DNA from: Asterias rubens
Taxonomy: Eukaryota > Echinodermata > Asteroidea > Forcipulatida > Asteriidae
Assembly: GCF_902459465.1 (NCBI RefSeq)
Contig: NC_047062.1
Coordinates: forward strand, 28,452,673 to 28,516,672
DNA length: 64,000 bases
Direction: 5' to 3'
Position numbers and translations under genes: made by a program. Positions 55,256 to 64,000 of this stretch are shown here, one piece after another; within the stretch, counting starts at the first letter, position 1, and the number at the start of each line of letters is the position of its first letter. The notes beneath the pieces are model-generated. The model was not told the origin of the DNA. It saw nothing but the letters and a program-made list of their open reading frames with translations, and made no database searches.

Positions 55256-58200
55256 TCACAGTCTAGTGTAGTGTAACAATCCACTGGTTGACTTTGTAAT
55301 ACTTGTTTGACCATTCATGTATGGCTGTAGAACCTTTGGTATTAAGATACTTCCATCTCTTTGCTGGTTACACTCTAGGATTGTCAGAATCATACGAGGT
55401 ACTGCACAAGCTGTACCATTCAGCTGCCAGAAAAGTTCAAAAGACAAATGATGAGAAAAAACAAACACAGGCAAGGGACCTGGGGTCGATTTCACAAAGA
55501 GTTAGGACGAGTCCTAACTTAGGACTAGTCCTAGGAGATATGAAAAACGTATGGCTAGTCCTTCATGTAATTTAGGATGAGTAACTTGTCCTAACTAGAG
55601 ATAAGACTAGTCTTAACTCTTTGTGAAATTCAACCCAGGGCCCAATTTCATGGCTCTGCTCACCATAATCAAATAATCAGCACTTGCGGAAGCAGGAAAT
55701 TATGGGCTTATGTCAAGAGTATTTCAAGGGTTAGCGGGGAATTTTGGCTGGTGTGCGAGCGTACTCCATGTCACTATGCATTCTATGCTTACACAGCTAG
55801 CACATAAATTCAGCGTTTGCTCATAAGCGGAGAATGGTGATCGTAAACGCAGTATTCGACTGTAAGCAGAGCCATGAAATTGGACCCTGTTCTAGTCAAT
55901 GTAGAACAGGGTCCACATTGGCATTTTTATTGGTTGCTAGTTGAATTTTGCACTTATACTGAACTTTATCAACAAAGCAATATTACACCAGCATCAATGA
56001 CACTTCACAAGCAACGATTACCACTGATCAGACACGCAACTAGGCATGACACTCCTCTCTCAATATTCTAGGACCCACCGGACCCACAGAACCCCATCGC
56101 AGAGGTTGAGTACTTGTGCGCACCTACCAACAGCAACTCTCTGATGACCTGGGCCCTATTTCATAGAGCTGCTTAAAGGCAGTGGACACTATTGGTAAAT
56201 GTCAAAGACTAGCCTTCACAGTTGGTGTATCTCAACATATGCATAAAATAACAAACCTGTGAAAATTTGAGCTCAATTGGTCGTCAAAGTTGCGAGATAA
56301 TAATGAAAGAAAAAAACACCATTGTCACACGAAGTTGTGTGCATTTAGATGGTTGATTTCGAGGCCTTGAGTTCTAAATCTGAGGTCTCGAAATCAAATT
56401 CGTGGAAAATTACTTCTTTCTCGAAAACTATGGCACTTCAGAGGGAGCCGTTTCTCACAATGTTTTATACCATCAACCTCTCCCCATTACTCGTCACGAA
56501 GAAAGGTTTTATGCCAATAATTATTTTGAGTAATTACCAATAGTGTCCACTGCCTTTAAGCACAAAATTTTGTCCAAGCAAAACAATCCTTGCTTAGTAA
56601 AATCAGATTACCGGCTAAGACTCCACTCATTTGGGTATGCTAAGTAAACAACAGCTAAATACCGGTCACAAGCAATGTATATTGCATGAAATTTTTGCCA
56701 GTAACATGTGTAAAATAAGCGAGCTATTTTTGTGCTAAAGCAACATTTTTGCTGAAGCAGCTCTATGAGGATGGTAGGTATTGGAACAAAGCAATGGTAG
56801 GTAGGTATTGGAACAAAGCAACTCACCAAGCCACTCAACATGCCGATCAATTGAATTGAACAATTTAACAAAAATGAAAAATTGTAGCCACTGAGCGCTG
56901 CTGTATGCTGTACGCGCACAGACATCACAATGGTAGTTGAATTTGACCCTTTAAATAATGACAAATTCCTGTGTGGATTTTGTGTAATTGTCAACACCAA
57001 ATGACGTCATGCTTCAAATTTCTCCAGACTCTCAACTGAATTTGATAAAGTGCCTTGCTCAAGGACACAAGTGTCGTGACTGAGCAGGCCAGAGTGCCGA
57101 ACTTAAATCCACTGCCCTAAACCCCACCAAAAAATGCTCCTTTGAAAGTAAATCAAATGGAAATAATTCTGTGGAGGATTGGTAACCAATGAACCCTGAC
57201 TGGTACACAACAAGGTTAGATCATGAGTGAAATAAAGTAACCAATGAACCCTGACTGGTACACAACAAGGTTAGATCATGAGTGAAATAAAGTAACCAAT
57301 GAACCCTGACTGGTACACAACAAGGTTAGATCATGAGTGAAATAAAGTAAAGAGTAACTCTTACAGTGTAGGCGTGTCTTACATCCCCTTCATTCATCCT
57401 GTACTGTATCTTCAACCGTCTGCTCTGATAATCAGTGCAATTTGATGCACTGGAAATCTGCAAAGTTTATTTCAAAACATAATTATATTATATCAATATC
57501 AAGGTGTGATGATAGTTTGTAGTTTGCTTTTTGTTTGTTTGTGCCGTTTTAAGAGGTCAATGCAGACGCAACCCCATTACTCCATCATTCGGTTTGTTCA
57601 CAGATGCTTGTCGTGTTCATTGGTCACCATGTGTTACATAACGATAGGTCAATGGGTCATCATTTGTGGCGTGTCATGGCCTAGCGGTTAAGAGCACCGG
57701 ATTCAAGCTCTGGTGTTTGATCAGCAGAGAGTGGGTTCGAATGACACTTGCTACGTAAAATTTGGGAGGTAATGCTTTCTGCTCTACCGGCCAGGCTTCG
57801 GACTGATGATACCCAAGCCTACACGCGTATGGACTGTAAAAGAGGTAACCCTGTTTCAGCCCTAGGAGTAGGTGGCAACGGCCTCTGGACAAAAAACTGT
57901 AGCCCACACCTTGAAGTGGCCTTCAGGCCTTGTGTGTCTGGCGACTTGCATAATAAAATACTTAAAACATAAAACAAATCTGTTGTGATTTAAACCGGAT
58001 GTGGTCTTTTTTACTCTGTCCACACACAGTGTTAAAAGATAAAGCCGAAGTGGCCTACAATCCCGGCCAAAATGCTTGGGACACCCATTCCTAACGTTAT
58101 ATAAAACCATTCCCTGTTCACTTTCCACTGACAATAATCATTCTCTCCCCCGTCCTCCGTCCCCCCGCTCAATGTTGACTGGAACGCAGAAAAAGACCGC

Positions 58201-61200
58201 CAATTGGAACCAACATTGAAAGGGGGCAGGGAGGCCCAACGAAATATGGCCGAGATTGTCTTAAAATTTTTCAGCGTGACTTTTTTTTAACATTACAAAA
58301 TAAAGCTTTAAAAGGACCATGAATGTCCAAAGACAGTGAATGTGCGTTTATTAATGAGTAGAGCGTTAAAACAAAATTCAAATCAGCAACGATTTCTTTT
58401 GGTTTTTTTTGGGGGGGGGGCTGACTTTGATTATGCATTGACAGCAAATTTCTATGTATTGCTGAGTTTGGCATTAATACACACTTGTAATCGGTAAGCA
58501 TGTTTTGTTAGGGGGGGGTGACTTTTCAGGGTTGAACCTGATTCAGTCTAACTTTGGAACCTTTCAGGTTGAACCATGAGTTAAACCAACTTTAGTACTG
58601 TGTCTGAACGACCTATATGATAACTCCACACCAAAATGTTTGGACTTGTATAAGATTAGTATGCCTGGGGTCGATTTCACAAAGAGTTAGGACGAGTAAC
58701 TCATCCTAACTTAGGATTAATCTTAAGGTCTGCATGCTACAGTGCAGGGTTAGGACTCGTCCTAAGTCCTAAGATTAGTCTTAAGTTAGGATAAGTTTTG
58801 TGAAATCGACGCCTGTTCTAATAACAATAAATTGGTATATAGTATCATATCCTACAAAATCAGACAACTTCATTGATAGGATTTGAGACCGGTGGGATTG
58901 ATTGTACAAAACCAGTAGCAATAAAGTCTTTATTTACCTCTCCATAGCTTTGTCTCGCTGGCATCCATGCCTCAATGTCATACTTCCTATAAGCAGGTGC
59001 TCCTAAATCATGTGATGGCATGTCTAATACTCTATGTGAAGGGGAAACAAATAACACAGGAAAATTTCTTTCATCATTACAATTATTTGCATAATGGTTT
59101 TGTATTCATAGTAAAGCATTTGTATAACAACTTGTCACTCTTCAGCTAGCTATGATCGTCTTTATCGCCCTAAACACTTGTCTGATCAAATATCTACAAA
59201 GTACCGGATTTGAAATTATCACCAACATAAGCATTGACTAGTTTGAATCTGAAAGCTTATTTATTTAGCAGAGATATTGTACACTCTTAAATACTGGTAT
59301 GGTCAAACAAATGGCATTCGAAGACCCCCCCCCCCCCTGCCCCAAGTCATGTAGGTTATTTCAATTGTAGCAATTAAAATGGGCCAAACCCAATTCCCAG
59401 ACAAACACACGCCCTTTTTTTATTGTTTTTACTAAAACATAACCACCAATACATAATGTCCTGGCCGAGTGGTTTAGTGCATCAAATTAAAGTTCTGGTG
59501 GTTAAGTCATCTGAGTGTGGGTTAGAATCCCGGTCATAAGACACTTCGCTATAAGTACTTCTCTCAACCAAGGGAGTAGAAAATGGGTACCTGTGAGGGT
59601 AGAGATTGATATTGTGAATGAAAAAGCCTTTGGAGCGCTAGGGTTGCCCAGGTTATACTCCCCAGGGAGATGAGAAAGATTACAGGATTGTTATTAGCCC
59701 AATGACCAGGGCACTAATGCAAAGTGCATTAAGACGTTATTGTGAAATGTTATATAAGAACTAGTTATTAATTTTATTAAATATGATTCAACTTTCAAAG
59801 GTTGAACTGTGCAGTTATGGAAAACTAGCTGGTCAGAGCGAATCAAATCATATAACAAAATATTGTTGTTAATTAAAAAGTATTCAAACTTACTGGAAGT
59901 GTAAACCAAGTTCAGTGAAGAGGTTTTGCTGTATGCTGACGAGCTCCTTAAATATTCCTTCACTCTGACCCTCAGTAGAAACACAAAACATCTCCACCTA
60001 CAAACAAAGAGTCATTCAATACATTAGTAGGATGGTATGACAGCCTGTAAAACATGTACAAACACAATCTCCTTTTGATCAAGAATTTGCATTTCACAAC
60101 ACCCTTTATAAGGATTATGCTATTTGATTGGTTTAGAGCGTGTTACATAATGTCTTATTTTTACACGAAAAGCCATTTATTTGCCTCCGAGGATGTACAA
60201 ACTCATGAACCCTGTCACAATGTGCAGCAACTGTTTTGTTTTACCATGGTAACATATTCCCCTTCTAAGGAGGTGTTCTGTTAAGCAGACAAACAGTTGT
60301 TCAAATTAAAAACAATTCTTCACTGTTCCCTCGAATCCGGGACAATTTCCAATAGTACAAAACGATGGAAATTGACCACGATGGGAACAATCAAGGTTAA
60401 CAAAACTCATGTTACCCTCTGCGCTGTACGTCGTGCATAGTGCACATCCTTAGCCATGTAACAAAATACAATTGTTGCACGCTGTGACGTGGTCCATGGC
60501 TTTCTGTACACCCGAGGGGGGAACCCGAGAGTGTACAAAACCCATGGACCCCAACCACAGCGTGCAACAATTGTTTTGTTATACCTTGGAAACATTAATA
60601 TTCCTCTTCTCAAAGTTCTGTTGTTATCTTCAAACATTGTTACGACGGAGTATTCATTGTTTAATAAGCAGACGAACAAGAAACAATTCCTGACTGTTCC
60701 CTCGCTCCCGCAGGTGTTTCGTACACAGTGCTGGAAATCGACCAGCACTGGGAACAATCAAGGTGATGTACACCGGTGTACATCACTTTTCACGTCACCT
60801 GATTGGTTCTCGACCAATCGAACTTCACAGTTACCGAGGTATAACAAGCGTCTTTGTATCACATCACATGGTTGGTGCTCGACCAATAAAACTTTACTAT
60901 TATTGATATCCAACAGCAGATAGCCACCACTTACAGGTATCATTAACAAATTTACAATCTAATACCATGGTATTTACAAGAAACTGGATGGGTGCTACAA
61001 AAAACTTCTGTGGAGGTGCTTTAATGTACACTGGAGTCAACACATGACAAAGACAGAACTGTACGAGGAACCAAAACTATCCACCAAATTACAACAGCAT
61101 CGTCTGAGGCTGTGTCTGAATTGGTGGCTACGGCTGTGGCTACGACCGTTGCCAGGGGTGTTGCTAAGGGCGTCCTATACTTCAATGCATGACGACGCGG

Positions 61201-63603
61201 CGATCCAGCTGTAGCTGTAGCCAGAGCCGCCAATTCGGATACAGCATTAGACTCGCAGGGCACTCTTACAGAAACACCAAAGAATCTGTCTCTCATCTTA
61301 TCACCTGGTAACCAAACCAAAACATGGAAGGAGAAACAGGGGAAGACAGAAGCTCAGCTATACAGATGTAGTTGCTAGGGACATCGGGGTGCTTCCAGCT
61401 GATCTTCCCAACCTAATGAGAGATGGACGGATGCGCAAACCTCCGACCTCGGTCGACTAAGGAGAGATTAACAAGAATATTTGTAAGTATTTTGTCTAAC
61501 CTTAGTGAATTGATGAACCCTGTAGAGTCCTCTAGCTTCTGCACTGTGTGTTGTCTCTGCTCTAAAACACTGACTGATGGCAAACACCTTCTGGGGAAGC
61601 TCAGTCTGGTCCAATACTCTATCCATGAAGTATCCTGATAATGCAACACAATCAAATGGTCTCAATCAGTCAGGGAACTAGATTTCATACCACCATATAC
61701 ATAAACTTACAAACCTGTAGAAGTTTGAGATCGATCAGCCATCTGGGTCATGAGAGAATAGTGAAAAACCGATTTCAAATTTTGCATTGCATCGATGCCA
61801 AAACAAAAATGAATAAAATGCTCACTGAGAGATAAACTCCAAATAAAAATTTCTCATCAAACATGAAATTTCAGACAGAAATATTTCAAGGGATGTTTTC
61901 TACTATCATCATCATTAGACTGTGTAAGTTTTATGTTAATCTGTTACTTTACGATTTTAGTTTCTTACCAATTCTGTAAGATCCTTTAAATGTGTGATTT
62001 ATTGACATACCAACAGTGTGGGAGAACTAAAAAACTGCTTTTGGTGGCAGCTACCCAAATAAATTTGTGTAAAAAACTGTCAGTGCAAAAACAATGAAAC
62101 TCAGCATAGTAAGAATCGTGTGAACATCCGGAGACTAGTTTTAGCAAATCAATGGGCCATATTTTTGACCGCGTGAGGGTGCTCTCAATCACTTCCGGGG
62201 GTATATTCATTCATACCCAAAACAATTTTTAAAGATTGGAACACATTATAACCACAGACATCTAATCCATCACAGACAATAAGACTTTTAAAGGAGCCGT
62301 TATAATCCACCTCTAAAGCAAATTGAAACTACGGCGCAACAAAAGTGACAGAACGCCTATTAATTTGTGCAGGGCGAATCGCGTGTACCCCCGGAAGTGA
62401 TCAAAATACTATTTATAGCGCCCTCGCGCGGTCAAAAATAAGGGGCATTACACTACTGCAAATTCAGACGCATGTGTGGCTGTTGTTGTAATGTTTTTGC
62501 ACTGCAGTGACAAATAACACTTGTTGACAATAATACATTTCAAGAAGCTTTTGATAACCATGTGTTTCTATAACTGGACATTCCAACTTGTTTTAGATCA
62601 TTTGATTCTGAGAGCTATTATTCAACAAATAACTACAGCTAACCTGCTAGGCCAACCTCTGCAGTTCCAGATAGACATAAATCCCTGTCATGTTTCCTTC
62701 GATCCAACTTATAAACTTGTGTGTGTAAACCTTTGGTTCGCATTCCACATCCTTCCTGTTGGAGAGAAACAAAATCAAAGTAATAGTCTATATCAAACAC
62801 TGGTTCAGAATCTCAATATACATGGGTTATAACCAGTGTTGTAGCCACGGTGGGCGGTGCTGGGCGGGCCTGCCCAGGACTCTTCAATTTTTGCCCAGCA
62901 CTCAGAGCAAAATACATTTTGCCGCCCAGCACAAATTTCCCCTAGAATAAATTAAAATACTGTCATGATTGTCCACTGTGCACTGATCTGAGATGCAGCT
63001 AATGATAAGGGGTATCAAATGAAACAGAGAAAGACCTCAGTCAAAACGCCATTCAACTAATTGCATCGCCCCGTAGCACAAACAGTCTTAAAACCTGGCA
63101 TCATGCCTGATGTTTGCACTTCAGCAATGATGGCCCCATAATTAAACATGAATAATTTTGTTGATCTGCTCGCCCAGCACACAACATCAACCACAACCCT
63201 CACAGGTACCCATTTATCCATGGGTGCAGGGAAGTAGGATACAAACATCATGACCGGGATTCGAACCCACACTCTGATGACTTAACCACCAAAACCGCTC
63301 GACCCAACACCCTTCTGACTCACAAGAAAAATAGTGTGGAAAACCAAACTCAAAAGTAAGCTCAGATGAGTTTTTTTGCCAAGTTGGATTTGAACCCATA
63401 GAAATAAATCATACACCACTTCAAGCTTTTTTGTTTCCAATATACTTACAAAAACGAGTGGTTGAACGAGATCAGGCACTGACAGGGCCCTGAACCCTCT
63501 GCTTAGTAGTCTATCTACTGTAAAGCGTATGAGGGCGTGCTCTAACATGGCTGCCGCACCCTTCAGAAAATATGACCTATGACCTGTGATATGACCTAGA
63601 TTC
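55256..63603 (-). CDS. SARS2: Mitochondrial seryl-tRNA synthetase, 3' seven exons (partial)
   Basis: Class II aminoacyl-tRNA synthetase charging mitochondrial tRNA-Ser. Exons in transcript order: 63603-63450, 62755-62644, 61634-61501, 59997-59894, 59031-58938, 57457-57365, 55423-55256 (stop TGA). Phases agree throughout; the first exon here is entered after two codon bases, so earlier exons lie beyond the window. Landmarks: [20 protein letters not shown] and [14 protein letters not shown] (motif 1), [25 protein letters not shown] with [14 protein letters not shown] (motif 2), [20 protein letters not shown] and [29 protein letters not shown], and [20 protein letters not shown] (motif 3). These match vertebrate SARS2 rather than the cytosolic enzyme. 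The donor after 61501 (GTTAGA) is unusual but required by phase. Convergent with TXNDC16. Confidence 0.92.
55484..55640. repeat. Palindromic MITE, GTCGATTTCACAAAGAGTTAGG family
   Basis: ggggtcgatttcacaaagag at the left; actctttgtgaaattcaaccc at the right, an almost complete palindrome. It sits in a SARS2 intron, adjoining another palindromic element (55637-55890). Confidence 0.75.
55637..55890. repeat. Palindromic MITE, GGGCCCAATTTCATGGCTCTGC family
   Basis: Left gggcccaatttcatggctct, right agagccatgaaattggaccc. Same family as 43600-43990. SARS2 intron. Confidence 0.75.
56152..56772. mobile_element. GGGCCCAATTTCATAGAGC MITE split by a TTAA MITE
   Basis: Left piece gggccctatttcatagagct then gcTTAA; right piece TTAAgcacaaaattttg to agcagctctatga. 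Removing the insert 56173-56559 with one TTAA restores the gcttaagca phrase of uninterrupted family members such as 1283-1525. Confidence 0.8.
56173..56559 (-). mobile_element. TTAA MITE with identifiable pre-insertion site
   Basis: TTAA at 56173-56176 and 56556-56559, inverted ends AGGCAGTGGACACTATTGGT and its complement, and the central hairpin. The host is another repeat family, so the empty site is known from its other copies: this confirms TTAA as the duplicated target. Confidence 0.88.
57183..57347. repeat. Three-copy 55-bp tandem repeat
   Basis: Units starting taaccaatgaaccctgactg at 57183, 57238 and 57293, essentially identical. The array ends 18 bp from the 3' edge of a SARS2 exon (57365), immediately after the donor GTAAGAG. 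Confidence 0.92.
57663..57760 (+). repeat. tRNA-derived SINE head
   Basis: GTGTCATGGCCTAGCGGTTA, caagctctggtg, and a ggttcgaat box B. 5' portion only. SARS2 intron. Confidence 0.6.
58668..58812. repeat. Palindromic MITE, GTCGATTTCACAAAGAGTTAGG family
   Basis: ggggtcgatttcacaaagag at the left and ttttgtgaaatcgacgcc at the right. SARS2 intron. Confidence 0.75.
59455..59770 (+). repeat. tRNA-derived SINE
   Basis: Head tcctggccgagtggtttagt, box B gggttagaatcc, then aagacact, gggtacctgtgagggtag and a degenerate tail. SARS2 intron. Confidence 0.6.
60461..60590. repeat. Inverted repeat tgttgcacgctgtg
   Basis: ttgttgcacgctgtgacgtg, then gtccatggctttctgtacac, is mirrored by gtgtacaaaacccatggacc and ccacagcgtgcaacaa. 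About 50-bp arms around a short GC-rich loop. SARS2 intron. Confidence 0.65.
60763..60782. repeat. Perfect 20-bp palindrome
   Basis: gatgtacaccggtgtacatc is its own reverse complement. It lies beside the 60461-60590 element in the same SARS2 intron. Confidence 0.85.
61110..61250. repeat. Palindromic element ctgtgtctgaattggtggct
   Basis: The left arm ctgtgtctgaattggtggct, then acggctgtggctac, is mirrored at the right by gtagctgtagccagagccgc and caattcggatacag. SARS2 intron. Confidence 0.6.
61715..61990 (+). repeat. Dispersed ~260-bp repeat, mate of 24541-24800
   Basis: Inverted relative of the segment in TXNDC16. No visible terminal repeats; origin unknown. Confidence 0.6.
63190..63300 (-). 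repeat. tRNA-derived SINE head, minus strand
   Basis: Minus-strand gggttcgaatcccggtcatg and a box A region with gagcggtttt. Truncated body with ccatggataaatgggtacc. SARS2 intron. Confidence 0.6.
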
Positions 63604-64000
63604 CTAGGAAGAGACATTAATAGAGGATTGAAAATATCACTCAAAATTATCAGTTCCATTGAATATACATGTATCTCGTTAAAAGGCATACCTCATCATT
63701 GGTTTTAGGAAGAGTACTTGTATATTCATAATTATAATCTTGTTTTAAAGAATCACACCACACAACCAACCTGTGAAAGTTTAACAACAAGGTGAATCAA
63801 ACAGTGAAAACAATAACAAAATGTTTTTTTTAATCAGAAAATATGTGCGTGCTCATTTAAATGTATGTGTTTATTTCAACTGCAACGGGCAAACAAGCAA
63901 CAGTGATTTGTGAGTCTTCAAATGCTATTTTCTTGGCTTTGACTGACAGTATTTCATAGTTACTTCTCAGGAGGATTGGTACTAGGCCTGTGCGACTAGT

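Noticed and set aside
63692..63745. Extra upstream SARS2 exon (frame with STLPKTNDE, donor-like gtatgc)
   Set aside because: Its phase does not match entry to the 63603 exon, the intron would be under 90 bp, and the region expected between (the GDKP block) is missing.

Overview
This is a stretch of animal nuclear genome: low gene density, many short GT-AG exons, and introns and spacers crowded with small inverted-repeat transposons, tRNA-derived SINEs and LINE remnants. The gene families are general to metazoans. The repeat content (TTAA-flanked palindromic MITEs, tRNA-headed SINEs, and a long foldback element resembling sea-urchin TU elements) points to a marine deuterostome, most likely an echinoderm; this is inference, since nothing could be searched.

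Four protein-coding genes are supported. (1) An intronless gene at 2046-3260 (minus) encodes a 404-residue PDIK1L/STK35-type kinase-like protein whose catalytic HRD motif is HNA, a probable pseudokinase. (2) RCE1 (CAAX prenyl protease 2), minus strand, 9 exons from 19010 to 9889, 304 residues, complete, with all expected metalloprotease residues. (3) TXNDC16 (ERp90-like thioredoxin-domain ER protein), plus strand, 18 exons from 19707 to 49984, 829 residues, complete from signal peptide to a C-terminal HTEL ER-retrieval signal. (4) The 3' part of SARS2 (mitochondrial seryl-tRNA synthetase), minus strand, 7 exons from 63603 to 55256; its 5' exons lie beyond the window. All three spliced models were built by hand, and the splice phases agree at every junction.

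Layout: 1-2 kb AT-rich flank with a palindromic MITE; 2-3.3 kb pseudokinase; 3.3-9.8 kb gene-free, repeat-rich; 9.9-19.0 kb RCE1; 19.0-19.7 kb shared divergent promoter; 19.7-50.0 kb TXNDC16; 50-55.2 kb intergenic between the convergent 3' ends of TXNDC16 and SARS2; 55.3-64 kb SARS2.

The most unusual object is a 5.78-kb foldback element (29116-34894) in the TXNDC16 intron between exons 6 and 7. It has ~1.06-kb terminal inverted repeats that themselves contain arrays of a ~37-bp tandem repeat, and it is flanked by a perfect 8-bp target duplication (AGTGTTGT). Other points of interest are about 14 copies of a TTAA-flanked MITE (one with a readable pre-insertion site), a MITE nested within its own relative with 9-bp duplications at both levels, and a tandem duplication of the last ~115 coding bases of SARS2 that keeps the reading frame and stop.
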